Shown here in pieces: positions 26,243-35,175 of a stretch of DNA of 64,000 nucleotides. Made by a program: the position numbers and the translations under genes. How positions within the stretch are numbered: the first letter of the stretch is position 1; every line of letters starts with the position of its first letter. This stretch comes from Bacteroidota bacterium (GTDB lineage Bacteria > Bacteroidota > Bacteroidia > Sphingobacteriales > Sphingobacteriaceae), in NCBI GenBank assembly GCA_023450085.1, contig JAEXHI010000030.1, positions 372,001 through 436,000 on the forward strand, given 5' to 3'. Below the pieces are notes generated by a model. The model was not told the origin of the DNA. It saw nothing but the letters and a program-made list of their open reading frames with translations, and searched no databases.

Positions 26243-26662
26243 TTGAACAAAACTTATTTAAAACTATCGCTCGATTTGGATTTTGTCCTTATCGCTATCA
26301 CCGCATCGTTAAAAGACTATGTTTTGTGCCACAAGATAAACACAAATCTTAACCTAGAGTTTTATAAAATCGAGGATCATGAGGTGTATTTTAACACGGA
26401 CGAAGCCCCGTTAGCATTTTCCAAATATTTTTTCTTTGTAGAAGAAGGTGAACGGGAATATTTTTTGGTGAGCAATAGAAACAGCGAAGGCTTTTTGATC
26501 CCCGAAATGAACAAGGTAGATTTCTTTATCGTTATCCATCAGTTTATAGATAAGGAAGATCTCAATTTTATTTTAAGTAGCTTGAATAAAATGCCTGATA
26601 TTCAGGTGGCTGCGCAGATAGATGTGCGTAAATTAAAGTCCAAAGAAAATTTGGTAATGTAA
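26243..26662 (+). CDS. IPExxxVDY family protein
   Basis: 139 residues, starting at a TTG; no in-frame ATG occurs before about residue 97, and the family N-terminus (MNKTYLKLSLDLDFVLIAI) begins exactly here. The naming motif appears as IPEMNKVDF. This is a Bacteroidota-only family of unknown function that is typically found between pyk and acpP, as here. Confidence 0.9.
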   Translation: MNKTYLKLSLDLDFVLIAITASLKDYVLCHKINTNLNLEFYKIEDHEVYFNTDEAPLAFSKYFFFVEEGEREYFLVSNRNSEGFLIPEMNKVDFFIVIHQFIDKEDLNFILSSLNKMPDIQVAAQIDVRKLKSKENLVM

Positions 26663-26669
26663 ATTTTAT

Positions 26670-26699
26670 ATTGTTAGTGTAGTAAATACACTATATTTG
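26670..26699 (+). promoter_or_regulatory. candidate pyk promoter
   Basis: ATTG (26670-26673), an 18-base spacer and an exact -7 box TATATTTG (26692-26699) fit the Bacteroidota promoter pattern. The leader to the pyk start codon would be about 90 bases, long enough for regulation, but no riboswitch is recognised in it. Confidence 0.6.
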
Positions 26700-26792
26700 A
26701 ATCTGAAATCAAACTGAAATAGTATAATTAGAGCTTAAACAAGTAGCATAATTAGGTGTTATTGTGGAGGCGGTAATCACAAGATAATTTTA

Positions 26793-28223
26793 ATGAAACC
26801 TTTTCATTCCAGAACCAAAATTGTGGCCACTTTGGGCCCTGCTTCGGCTAAACCAGAGGTGTTGTATAGTATGTTTAATGCGGGTTTAGACGTATGTAGG
26901 CTAAACTTTTCACACGGTTCACAAGCCGATCACCAGAAGGTGATAGACACCATCAGGGAGATCAACCATAAGCATAAATATAACGTAGGTATTTTAGCCG
27001 ATTTGCAAGGACCTAAAATCAGAATCGGAATGGTGAAAGACGGCGGGATTAACCTTGTCAATGGAAGCAAAACCATTATCACCACCCAAGAGTGCATTGG
27101 TAACGAAGAACGCATTTATATCACTTACGAAAATTTCCCTAAAGACGTAAAAGCAGGAGAAATTATCCTATTGGACGATGGTAAATTGCAAATGCGTGTA
27201 ATAGAGACCAACTACAAGGATGAGGTAATTTGTGAGATTGTTCACGGTGGTATTTTAACTTCAAGAAAAGGGGTAAACCTTCCAAATACTAAAGTTTCTA
27301 TTCCTTCTTTAACTGTTGAAGATAGAAAAAACTTAGATTTTGTATTGGAAAGTGACGTAGAGTGGATCGGTCTTTCATTTGTGCGTAATGCTGCTGATAT
27401 TGTTGAGTTAAAAGATGTGATCAAAGAGAGAGGCAAAACCGCCAGAGTAGTTGCTAAAATTGAAAAACCAGAAGCGATTGCTAATATCGACGAAATTATT
27501 GCCGTTACTGATGCGGTAATGGTTGCTCGTGGTGACCTTGGTGTAGAAATGCCAATGGAAGAAGTGCCTTTGTTGCAAAAAATGATTGTAAACAAATGTA
27601 GAGCAGCTTCTAAACCGGTAATTATTGCTACACAGATGTTGGAAAGTATGATCACTACCCCTCGCCCGACTAGAGCTGAGGTGAACGACGTAGCTAACTC
27701 TGTGTTAGATGGCGCTGATGCGGTAATGCTTAGTGGCGAGACTTCAGTAGGTGAATTTCCACTGATTGTGATCGAAACAATGCAAAAAATCATCAATAAC
27801 ATCGAAGAAAATAATTATCCGTTTTACGCAGAGAAATTTTTAAAGCCTAAAACTGATAGCTTCTTAGGAGATGCAGTATGTGATTCGGCTTGTTTCTTGG
27901 CTAAACAAACTGATGCGATTGGTATCGTGACCATGACTTCTAGCGGTTACACTGCTTTTGAGGTGGCTAGTCATCGCCCACAAGCACCTATTTTTACTTT
28001 TACCAGTAATGAGAGCTTATTGAATACTTTAAGCTTGGTTTGGGGCGTAAGAGGTTTCTTCTACGATAAATTTGAAAGTACAGATAAAACCATTGAAGAG
28101 GTAAATGATCTGTTGAAGAAAAAGAAATTAGTTAAAAAAGGAGATGTGGTAATCAACACTGCAGCAGTTCCTTTGGAGAAAAGAAGCAGAACCAATATGG
28201 TAAAAGTTACCGTGGTGGAGTAA
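26793..28223 (+). CDS. pyk: pyruvate kinase
   Basis: 476 residues. The N-terminal RTKIVATLGPAS, the active-site signature VAKIEKPEAIANIDEI with the catalytic Lys, the MVARGDLGVEMP segment and the ATQMLESMITTPRPTRAEV segment are present. It turns phosphoenolpyruvate and ADP into pyruvate and ATP in glycolysis. It is followed 22 bases later by a terminator. Confidence 0.97.
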   Translation: MKPFHSRTKIVATLGPASAKPEVLYSMFNAGLDVCRLNFSHGSQADHQKVIDTIREINHKHKYNVGILADLQGPKIRIGMVKDGGINLVNGSKTIITTQECIGNEERIYITYENFPKDVKAGEIILLDDGKLQMRVIETNYKDEVICEIVHGGILTSRKGVNLPNTKVSIPSLTVEDRKNLDFVLESDVEWIGLSFVRNAADIVELKDVIKERGKTARVVAKIEKPEAIANIDEIIAVTDAVMVARGDLGVEMPMEEVPLLQKMIVNKCRAASKPVIIATQMLESMITTPRPTRAEVNDVANSVLDGADAVMLSGETSVGEFPLIVIETMQKIINNIEENNYPFYAEKFLKPKTDSFLGDAVCDSACFLAKQTDAIGIVTMTSSGYTAFEVASHRPQAPIFTFTSNESLLNTLSLVWGVRGFFYDKFESTDKTIEEVNDLLKKKKLVKKGDVVINTAAVPLEKRSRTNMVKVTVVE

Positions 28224-28240
28224 GCTGATTTCAGATAATA

Positions 28241-28269
28241 AAAAAGCCCCGCACCTACGGGGCTTTTTT
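28241..28269 (+). terminator. rho-independent terminator of pyk
   Basis: A run of A, the stem GCCCCG (28246-28251) pairing with CGGGGC (28258-28263) around a 6-base loop, then six T. Confidence 0.88.
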
Positions 28270-28352
28270 ATTGCATTAAAAATCTTATTTTTGCGGCTTA
28301 ATGGGAGTATTGAAAGTGTGAAAGACTCTTAAATATATTCTAAAAAGTAAAC

Positions 28353-28440
28353 GGAGAAGTGTCCGAGTGGTCGAAGGAGCACGCCTGGAAAGTGTGTATG
28401 CCCCAAAAGGGTATCGAGGGTTCGAATCCCTCTTTCTCCG
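28353..28440 (+). tRNA. tRNA-Ser (anticodon GGA)
   Basis: An 88-base gene. Acceptor arms GGAGAAG and TTTCTCC pair with one G:U. The anticodon stem CACGC/GTGTG encloses the loop CTGGAAA, giving anticodon GGA (28387-28389), which reads UCC and UCU. A long variable arm (about 28397-28415) is typical of tRNA-Ser, and the T arm is GAGGG-TTCGAAT-CCCTC. The discriminator is G. CCA is not encoded. Confidence 0.96.
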
Positions 28441-28446
28441 CTGAAA

Positions 28447-28476
28447 GAAAAACCGCTATTTTGGCGGTTTTTTTTG
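28447..28476 (+). terminator. terminator after tRNA-Ser
   Basis: AACCGC (28451-28456) pairs with GCGGTT (28464-28469), followed by eight T. It starts about 10 bases after the tRNA 3' end. Confidence 0.85.
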
Positions 28477-28517
28477 TGCTGTCTTATAAGACAAATTACT
28501 CTTTAAAGTGACAAAAT

Positions 28518-29105
28518 ATGGATGAATTGTTGGTGCAAAAGTTCAGGGAGAAGATAAATTCCTACTATCCTATCCCGGAAGCCTCGTTCAAAAAACTGCT
28601 AACAATAGCCAAGGTGGCAAACCTAAAAAAAAACGCAATACTAGTTAGGGAAGGTTTTGTAGCTCGGCAGTTTTACTTTTTGTATTCTGGTTATGTCATT
28701 TCTTACATAAGTGATGATAAGGGGCGAACATATAACAAGAATATTGCTGGAAGTTTTGATTTTATCGCATCAACCGTTTCCTGCATTCTAGGTCAACCTT
28801 CAAAATTTACCATTAAAGCGGTAACGGATTGTACGTTGTTGAGCCTTACATATCAACAGTTTAGGGAAATAATTTTTCAAACGGACGAGCTCAAATCATT
28901 CTATATTCATTACCTCGAAAAAAATTGGGTCGTAGATAAGGAGGAAAGAGAAGTCTCTATTGTAATGGAAGAAGCACGGGTGCGGTATATAAAATTATTG
29001 AAAAGCCATGCCAATATTGAAAAATATGTGCCTTTACAGGATATTGCGTCACATTTGGGCATTACACCCACACAGTTGAGCAGAATACGCAAGCAGTTAA
29101 AATAA
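28518..29105 (+). CDS. Crp/Fnr family transcriptional regulator
   Basis: 195 residues: a cyclic-nucleotide-binding-type beta-barrel (about 25-115) and a C-terminal winged-helix domain with the recognition segment VPLQDIASHLGITPTQLSRIRKQ (about 170-193). It belongs to the Bacteroidota branch without iron-sulphur cysteines. Arg/Glu residues for cAMP binding are not clearly conserved, so the ligand is unknown. The following GNAT gene lies 92 bases downstream on the same strand. Confidence 0.9.
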   Translation: MDELLVQKFREKINSYYPIPEASFKKLLTIAKVANLKKNAILVREGFVARQFYFLYSGYVISYISDDKGRTYNKNIAGSFDFIASTVSCILGQPSKFTIKAVTDCTLLSLTYQQFREIIFQTDELKSFYIHYLEKNWVVDKEEREVSIVMEEARVRYIKLLKSHANIEKYVPLQDIASHLGITPTQLSRIRKQLK

Positions 29106-29197
29106 TTGCTTCTCAACATATGTAAAAAACGATACGGCTTCAGGAGTGTAGTTTTGCAATGTAAAAGAACATTGTATAACAGTATAGTTTTATCAAT

Positions 29198-29710
29198 ATG
29201 ATCATCAAAAGTCAGAAATCGGATTTTAAAGACATCTACGAAATTATAAACGATGCTTCATCTGCCTATAAAGGCATTATACCAGCAGACCGTTGGAAGG
29301 AGCCATATATGGAGGAGGGCGAGCTACAGAACCAGATCATAGATGGTGTAGAATTTTGGTGTTACCATCAAAATGACGTTATTATTGGGGTAATGGGCAT
29401 ACAACAGAAACCAGATGTAACTTTAATTCGCCATGCATATATAAGGACCATAGCTCGAAACAAGGGAATAGGAGGTAAATTATTAAAACATCTCTCAACG
29501 CTTACCGATAAACCCATTTTAATTGGCACTTGGGCAGATGCAGATTGGGCAATAAGCTTTTATCAAAAAAACGGGTTTAGGCAGGTGTCAACAACAGAAA
29601 AAGAGCAATTGTTAAGGAAGTATTGGGATATACCGCTACGACAGATAGAAACATCGGTAGTATTAGCAAGCCCTGATTTTGCTAAAATTGAAATCGGTGT
29701 TAATCAGTAA
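29198..29710 (+). CDS. GNAT family N-acetyltransferase
   Basis: 170 residues of the GCN5-related acetyltransferase fold. The acetyl-CoA-binding motif A is RTIARNKGIGGKLLKHL (about residues 83-99, R/QxxGxG/A core), followed by the motif B region ending SFYQKNGFRQVS. The substrate is unknown. It follows the Crp/Fnr regulator and may belong to its regulon. Confidence 0.88.
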   Translation: MIIKSQKSDFKDIYEIINDASSAYKGIIPADRWKEPYMEEGELQNQIIDGVEFWCYHQNDVIIGVMGIQQKPDVTLIRHAYIRTIARNKGIGGKLLKHLSTLTDKPILIGTWADADWAISFYQKNGFRQVSTTEKEQLLRKYWDIPLRQIETSVVLASPDFAKIEIGVNQ

Positions 29711-29763
29711 GGCAAGCAAACCAAAGATTGTCCAACCAACTTTGGTTTGCCCAATAGAATCTA

Positions 29764-30123
29764 CTATAACGACCAAACAGCAAGTTCATAACCATCTGGA
29801 TCTAGAAAATGAAAGCGGCTTCCTCCAGGAAAATCAAATATCTCTTTTGAGATTGTCCCACCTGCAGCAAGTACGTTTTCCCTGCTTTGAGATAGATTAT
29901 CAGAATAAAGTATCACTAAAATGCTTCCTTTTATAGGTTCGCCACTGGTAAAGCCTCCGTCAACATAATCTCCTTCAAAAGCAGTATAATGTGGTCCATA
30001 GTCTGTAAAATTCCAATTGAATGCTTGCGTGTAGAATTTCTTTGCTTTTTCGAGATCATGCGATAGGAATTCAAGGTACTGTACCTGCTGGTGTTTTAAC
30101 TTTTCATGTATGTTGCTCATCAC
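29764..30123 (-). CDS. VOC family protein (glyoxalase/bleomycin-resistance fold)
   Basis: 119 residues of one vicinal-oxygen-chelate unit. It has the paired beta-alpha-beta-beta-beta pattern starting HQQVQYLEFLSHDLEKAKKF and ending FHFLDPDGYELAVWSL. Family members are dioxygenases, isomerases or binding proteins and usually act as dimers. No specific function can be assigned. The gene is convergent with the GNAT gene. Confidence 0.87.
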   Translation of the reverse strand: MMSNIHEKLKHQQVQYLEFLSHDLEKAKKFYTQAFNWNFTDYGPHYTAFEGDYVDGGFTSGEPIKGSILVILYSDNLSQSRENVLAAGGTISKEIFDFPGGSRFHFLDPDGYELAVWSL

Positions 30124-30268
30124 TTCATTTTTTTATAAAAATAGAATTAAAGTTTGTCTGGTCGCATGCCTAATGATCATTTGGTTTTTTTGGGGTAGCT
30201 CTTTGCTATAGGTTTTTTCTGTGATATTAAATGATTAAATTACAGCCCTAACCATTTAAAATATAGCC

Positions 30269-30730
30269 ATGAATGTTAAAACGCTTCTTCTATCGTGTTG
30301 CATTGTCTCTTTTTTATCTTGTAATTCTGTTAAAACCGAAAAAGCCCAGGTCCCAATTATAGGTACATGGCAATTGCTTTCGGCTACTACGATTGAAAAT
30401 GGGAAGACAACTGAAACAGATTATACCAAGGGCAGAAGTATGATAAAGATCATTAACGATACCCATTTTGCTTTCCTCAATCATAAACTGGATATGCCGA
30501 AAGACAGCAGCAATCATTTTGATGGAGGCGGAGGTAGGTATACTTTAAAAGGGGATGAGTATACCGAGTTTTTAGACTTCTACAAGGATAGGAGCTGGGA
30601 AGGAAAAAGTTTCAACTTTAAGGTAAGCATCAAAAACGATACCTTGATCCAAACTGGGATAGAAAAAGTAGAAGGCGCTGGCGTAGATCGCACCATCACC
30701 GAAAAATATATTAAAGTAAAAGCGAATTGA
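30269..30730 (+). CDS. lipocalin-like lipoprotein
   Basis: 153 residues with a lipoprotein signal peptide; the lipobox is FLSC (Cys18), so the mature protein is probably membrane anchored. After the anchor, the segment IIGTWQLLSATTIENGKT and the following beta-rich region resemble the small lipocalin-like/DUF4488-type domains of Bacteroidota. Ligand and function unknown. It is convergent with the class C serine hydrolase gene. Confidence 0.78.
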   Translation: MNVKTLLLSCCIVSFLSCNSVKTEKAQVPIIGTWQLLSATTIENGKTTETDYTKGRSMIKIINDTHFAFLNHKLDMPKDSSNHFDGGGGRYTLKGDEYTEFLDFYKDRSWEGKSFNFKVSIKNDTLIQTGIEKVEGAGVDRTITEKYIKVKAN

Positions 30731-30760
30731 TAATAGGGACGTCAATTCGCTTGCTTAAAA

Positions 30761-31897
30761 CTAGTCGATTTCAATGTTAATCCTATCGATAATACGGTTT
30801 GACAGCTCGTTCAACCTGCTTTGGGAGTCGGCAGTTACCACATTGGTAACGATGAAGATTCCCACTTTTTGGTTGGGGTAAAGTGCTATCCACGAGGAAT
30901 GACCAAAGCTACTACCATTGTGATAAAGCATCTTTCTCTGTGTGTCGTAGGCATAGGTATTCCAGGCATAAGCTCGTCCGTGCGACATATCGCCAGCCAG
31001 TTGGTTCATGGCCTGTTTCACCACCGCGTCGTTACTTTCCAAATACATTTTGATATAGTTTAACATGGACGTTGAGGATGACTTCATTCCTCCTGAATAA
31101 TCGTAGAACCCGTTGATGATAGGCACAGGCTTGCCTTCATTGTTTCGACCTATGGAGATATTCGGGTTTTCTTCGTGGTTCAATTTTAAAAAAGTCTGTT
31201 TTTCTTTCGATCGGGAGAAGGCATATTTTTGAAGTAGCTCTGTGTGGTTCACCTGGTAAACTTGCTCCAGTATATAGCCAATCAGTTGAGTTCCTACCCC
31301 TGAATAATGATAATTTTTCCCCGAGTTATCAGCAGGTTGTACCGTTTTTAATGCCTTGAAGAAATCTTCTTTTCGGAATTTTTCAAAACAATCGATCTGT
31401 GCTGTCACATTTTGAGCGTGTTCATCGCAGTTCATCACAAGAGGTAAGCCTGAAGTATGTGTAATCAAATGTCTGATGGTAATTGGCTTTCCATTGCCCA
31501 AAACAAGATTGGGATATTGGCCATCTAGATATTTCCTTACATCATTGTCTAAATTGATTTTGCGATCGTGAACTGCTTGGGAAAGCAGTAAACCTGTATA
31601 CGTTTTGGTGATTGAACCTATTTCATATATGGTATTGCTATTGGGTTGCTGCCCATTACTGAGCTTGCCATAGTTGAAATAACGAGCTTTGCCCTTGATG
31701 TAAATCACTCCAGATACTGCTTGGTAACTAGGTGATTGCATCAGTTTTGCCACTTCTTCGGCAACAATATTTTCCACTGGATCTTGAGTGTCAGTTGCTT
31801 TTACTACCGTCCGAAGAGCTACAGTAACGCAGAAAAGTAATGATGCCAATGCTAATTTTTTCATTCCGCCAAGATTTTTAAACCTGTCCAAATTCAT
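30761..31897 (-). CDS. exported serine hydrolase, class C beta-lactamase family
   Basis: 378 residues from the ATG at 31897; an in-frame start at 31939 would add 14 residues, and another ATG at 31864 begins the signal peptide directly (MKKLALASLLFCVTVAL). The SxxK catalytic motif is SITK (about 95-98 in this numbering) and the YxN-like motif is YSG in YHYSGVGTQLIGYI. Family members are DD-peptidases, esterases or beta-lactamases of the periplasm. The YSG variant is more usual in esterase- or peptidase-type members than in AmpC enzymes, so resistance is not implied. Confidence 0.85.
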   Translation of the reverse strand: MNLDRFKNLGGMKKLALASLLFCVTVALRTVVKATDTQDPVENIVAEEVAKLMQSPSYQAVSGVIYIKGKARYFNYGKLSNGQQPNSNTIYEIGSITKTYTGLLLSQAVHDRKINLDNDVRKYLDGQYPNLVLGNGKPITIRHLITHTSGLPLVMNCDEHAQNVTAQIDCFEKFRKEDFFKALKTVQPADNSGKNYHYSGVGTQLIGYILEQVYQVNHTELLQKYAFSRSKEKQTFLKLNHEENPNISIGRNNEGKPVPIINGFYDYSGGMKSSSTSMLNYIKMYLESNDAVVKQAMNQLAGDMSHGRAYAWNTYAYDTQRKMLYHNGSSFGHSSWIALYPNQKVGIFIVTNVVTADSQSRLNELSNRIIDRINIEID

Positions 31898-32046
31898 ATT
31901 GATAGGGATTTTGCCATAAAAGTATAAAAAATAAAGCAAACTATATAGTTAACTTTATTTTTAAAGAATGACTGAAATTTTGAGCAGCCTTTTTCCTTCC
32001 ATGATATTCTCTGTATCTTTCGACAGATATAATCCACTCTAGTTTT

Positions 32047-33084
32047 ATGGCGAAATTGATTACTCCAAAAGGTTTAAAAAGCGGTGATAAAATTGCAACA
32101 ATTTCTCTTTCATGGGGAGCTGCGGGAGAATTACCATATCGTTATGCGAAAGGCAAAGAAAGACTAGAGAAAATTTTTGGATTAGAGGTTGTTGAAACCA
32201 AACATGCGCTGAAACCTGCCGATTGGATTTACGAAAACCCGCAGGCACGAGCCGAAGATTTGATGGCCGCTTTTGCCGATCCATCGGTGAAAGCCATTAT
32301 CTCCAATATTGGTGGAGAAGACAGCGTGCGTATCTTAAAATATGTAGATATTGAGGTCATTAAAAGCAACCCTAAAATTTTTCTGGGTTTCTCTGATAGC
32401 ACGATCACGCACTTTCTTTGTCTGAAAGCAGGACTAGGGTCATTTTATGGCACATCTCTTTTGGTTGGCTTTGCCGAAAATGTTGAAATGCATGCCTATC
32501 AAATAGCAGATATCAAAAGAACACTCTTTTCTCCAACGATCATAGGGAACATTACTCCAAATATGGCGGGATGGACTTCCGAATTTCTTGACTGGTTCGA
32601 TCCTTCTTTACAAAATACATCACGAAAATTAAATGCAACAGAAGGCTGGCGTTTTGTGCGAGGCAATGCGGTGGTAAAAGGACATTTGATGGGTGGTTGC
32701 ATGGAAGTTATGGAAATGTTGAAGGGAACCGATTATTGGCCCGATTTGGAATTATGGAAAGGTTGCATCTTGTTTTTCGAGACTTCCGAAGATCAACCAG
32801 AGCCTACATTGGTGAGGTATTGGTTAAGAAACTATGCTCTTTTGGGGATTCTAAAGCATGCCAAGGGAATTATTTTTGGCCGTCCCTATGATAATTGCTA
32901 TGCCGAAGCATACGAAAAGGAGCTATTAAAGGTATTGGATGAAGAAGGACTTCATGACTTACCTGTAATTACCCAAATGGATTTCGGCCATACCTGCCCA
33001 GTATTTACTATTCCATACGGAAGATTGGCCGAAATAAACTGCTTAGATCAAACTTTCTCTATTTTAGAGCCTGCGGTGGTGTAA
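32047..33084 (+). CDS. S66 family peptidase (LD-carboxypeptidase / MccF-like)
   Basis: 345 residues. The nucleophile Ser is S116 in FLGFSDSTITHFL; the acidic segment FFETSEDQPEP and the His in MDFGHTCPVFTIPYG complete the Ser-Glu-His triad. The length and the ending are those of MccF-like S66 enzymes, which cleave acyl-sulphamoyl nucleotide antibiotics, rather than of classic LD-carboxypeptidase A. There is no signal peptide, so it acts in the cytoplasm. No microcin genes are nearby. Confidence 0.9.
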   Translation: MAKLITPKGLKSGDKIATISLSWGAAGELPYRYAKGKERLEKIFGLEVVETKHALKPADWIYENPQARAEDLMAAFADPSVKAIISNIGGEDSVRILKYVDIEVIKSNPKIFLGFSDSTITHFLCLKAGLGSFYGTSLLVGFAENVEMHAYQIADIKRTLFSPTIIGNITPNMAGWTSEFLDWFDPSLQNTSRKLNATEGWRFVRGNAVVKGHLMGGCMEVMEMLKGTDYWPDLELWKGCILFFETSEDQPEPTLVRYWLRNYALLGILKHAKGIIFGRPYDNCYAEAYEKELLKVLDEEGLHDLPVITQMDFGHTCPVFTIPYGRLAEINCLDQTFSILEPAVV

Positions 33085-33214
33085 TTTCCATTGATTAGGC
33101 TGGTTAACTTATTAACGTAAGTTCGAGACAAGCACTTTGTATTTTTTATTATCTCCAGCCTTAGCAAACCCTCTCCGTTCTACTAAAAACAGAGTCCGTT
33201 TAGCATGCATTTTT

Positions 33215-33281
33215 ATGTGCCTATGTGGTATTTTGTTTGCCAAAAACGCAAAAGCTTCCTAAATGAACCACATAGGCACAT
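33215..33281. repeat. inverted repeat with 15-bp perfect arms
   Basis: ATGTGCCTATGTGGT at 33215-33229 is repeated inverted at 33267-33281 with a 37-base loop. It lies in the 229-base gap between the S66 peptidase and a lipoprotein gene. The motif TATGTGCCTATGTGGTT is a recurrent intergenic sequence in Flavobacteriia/Sphingobacteriia genomes (recalled, not searched). Confidence 0.8.
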
Positions 33282-33313
33282 CGTAAACTCTATGGGATTA
33301 ACCCAAACTGAGC

Positions 33314-33712
33314 TTATTTAAGGTTAAACTGTGCGGTAGCAGATAAGGCTGTTCCGGTGCTGGTACCTTCTTTTTTTAATACACCATCTACATATACCTG
33401 AACTTTAAGTGTTGAGGAAGCATTTGCACCCATCGCATTTAACACTATACTTGCTACCGTTGCATTTGCAGGTGCGGTAATTTCGGGGCTGGTCCAGGTT
33501 GTACCACCTAAACTAGAAGCAGTAGTGAGCGTATTATCAAATCCATACACAACGAGTTGCAGGGATGAACCTGAAGAAGCCTCGGCCTTAAAAACCAGTT
33601 TGTGTGAAGTAGAGGAGGGAGCGTTATCTTTGTCTTTTGAACAGCCCAGTGTCGCAATGGCAATTAATGCGGCGAAAATCAATGCGGCATATTTGTTTCT
33701 TGATACTTTCAT
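33314..33712 (-). CDS. small lipoprotein, beta-sandwich like
   Basis: 132 residues. Lipoprotein signal peptide with lipobox ATLGC (Cys24). The mature part is Ser/Thr/Ala-rich with alternating hydrophobic strands (KLVFKAEAS, LQLVVYGFD, TLKVQVYVDGVLKKEG), suggesting one beta-sandwich domain. Such small lipoproteins are common in Bacteroidota and usually uncharacterised. Monocistronic. Confidence 0.78.
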   Translation of the reverse strand: MKVSRNKYAALIFAALIAIATLGCSKDKDNAPSSTSHKLVFKAEASSGSSLQLVVYGFDNTLTTASSLGGTTWTSPEITAPANATVASIVLNAMGANASSTLKVQVYVDGVLKKEGTSTGTALSATAQFNLK

Positions 33713-33819
33713 GATGCTTAATAGTTTTAAATTCTATCCAAATCTAAATCCATCAAGCGAGAAGGTATTGTATTAAACCGACAATCTGAGAGGTGTTTTA
33801 TCTGATTATCATTTCAAAT

Positions 33820-34266
33820 TTACACCGACGTTAGCTTCATTCTTAGTAGGGGATAGTCTTTACCTAGATCATCTTTTTCGGTACGTTCAAATGTGGTGAA
33901 CCCAAATTTTTGATAGAAGGCTACTGCATTTGGATTTTGTTCATTTACATCTACAAAAGCTGCTCCATGCTCAGATAGGGCAAATTCCATGAGCTGTTTA
34001 CCCAAGCCCTTTCCAATATAATCGGGATCTAGAAATAGCATTTCAATCTTCTTCTCGTCAATGCCGATAAAACCAACCACTTTCTGTTGGTCTAGTAAGC
34101 AATAAACGTCGAGCATTTCAAAATCCATTCCTTGCAAAAGTGATTTGATGAACACAAAATCTTCCCGCGATAAAAAATGATGGGTAGCTAAAACGGATTT
34201 TTCCCAAACGGTTAGTAGTTGGTTTTTATAGTTAGCGTGGTATTTTTCTATGGAGAATGTAGACAT
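33820..34266 (-). CDS. GNAT family N-acetyltransferase
   Basis: 148 residues. Motif A is LDPDYIGKGLGKQLMEFAL (about 89-107), followed by NPNAVAFYQKFGFTTFER. The start of the fold resembles the YafP/PA-type putative acetyltransferases. Substrate unknown. It lies 17 bases after the stop of the larger two-domain GNAT gene, so the two are probably co-transcribed. Confidence 0.88.
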   Translation of the reverse strand: MSTFSIEKYHANYKNQLLTVWEKSVLATHHFLSREDFVFIKSLLQGMDFEMLDVYCLLDQQKVVGFIGIDEKKIEMLFLDPDYIGKGLGKQLMEFALSEHGAAFVDVNEQNPNAVAFYQKFGFTTFERTEKDDLGKDYPLLRMKLTSV

Positions 34267-34283
34267 AATATTTCGTTTGAAGT

Positions 34284-35123
34284 TTATACTGCTCGTTCCA
34301 TTTCCAACTGGTTCACTTTTTCTTTAAGTCCCAGCTCTTTTAAAAAGGAAGTGCAAGCTTGTGAGGATGCATCAATATTGTAGACGTAGATTTCGCCATT
34401 TAAGCTTTGTTGTAGATGGCTGAACAAAGCAGTCGCGATACCCTTTTGACGATTTGAAGGTGATACCGCAAACTGATGAACTTTTTTACTGTTGGGATTG
34501 TAAATGAGATAACCTACCAACTCATCATCAAGGTAGGCCTCTAGCACTTTGCAAATAGTCTTGCTGTTCTCTACCGATTGAATGGCATTTTGCCATGAAG
34601 GTTGGATATCACAAAAACTTAGCCATTTATTCCATTGAAATGCGGAGGCCTCTTTAATGCTGATTTCTTTGTGGGCCTCGTCAACATTGGCAGTTCCCGA
34701 GAAGCAAACCAGCTTTCTAGAAATGTTATAACCCATTTTCTCATAAGCTTTAATGGCTGGCTCATTTCCTTCAATCACCTCCAATACCATTTTTTGTACT
34801 TGTAGCTCCTGTAGTTTTGGCACTAGGAAATCATACATCTTGCCCACCAATCCCTTTCCTCGGTAAGTAGGGATAACACCTGTTGCTGCATTGTAGGCCA
34901 CTAAATTGTCGTTGTTTTTACGCAAGCCGTGTAGCATTAATCCTACCAATGCATCGTTATCAAAAACACCCACAGATAAGTCGAGGTTCACATCTTCCTG
35001 TATGATTTTATACTGTAGCTGTTCCGCATTCAATTGAAAGGGCACGATGTAATCTGAAAAGGATTGGTTAATCGCTACTGCAATTTGAGGGACATCGATA
35101 TCAACTAAGGTTTTTACAGTCAT
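34284..35123 (-). CDS. two-domain GNAT acetyltransferase
   Basis: 279 residues from the ATG at 35123; the open frame extends to 35216, but the added 31 residues have no family character and overlap the EamA gene. The N-terminal domain (about 1-145) has motif A in PTYRGKGLVGKMYDF; a second GNAT-like domain follows (about 160-279) with SPSNRQKGIATALFSHLQ. Tandem GNAT proteins often have one catalytic and one degenerate domain; both acetyl-CoA loops look usable here. Substrate unknown. Confidence 0.85.
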   Translation of the reverse strand: MTVKTLVDIDVPQIAVAINQSFSDYIVPFQLNAEQLQYKIIQEDVNLDLSVGVFDNDALVGLMLHGLRKNNDNLVAYNAATGVIPTYRGKGLVGKMYDFLVPKLQELQVQKMVLEVIEGNEPAIKAYEKMGYNISRKLVCFSGTANVDEAHKEISIKEASAFQWNKWLSFCDIQPSWQNAIQSVENSKTICKVLEAYLDDELVGYLIYNPNSKKVHQFAVSPSNRQKGIATALFSHLQQSLNGEIYVYNIDASSQACTSFLKELGLKEKVNQLEMERAV

Positions 35124-35175
35124 GTGTACAATTTGTTTCAAAATAAGGGATTTTATTTGGGCTTGCCAACCTAAT

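Noticed and set aside
27242..27802. 186-codon minus-strand open frame inside pyk
   Set aside because: Complement of highly conserved pyruvate kinase coding sequence; low-complexity Ser/Ile/Thr composition and no independent signals.
30761..31897. Beta-lactamase resistance gene
   Set aside because: The fold is class C, but the YSG motif and context fit an esterase or peptidase-type serine hydrolase; nothing shows resistance.
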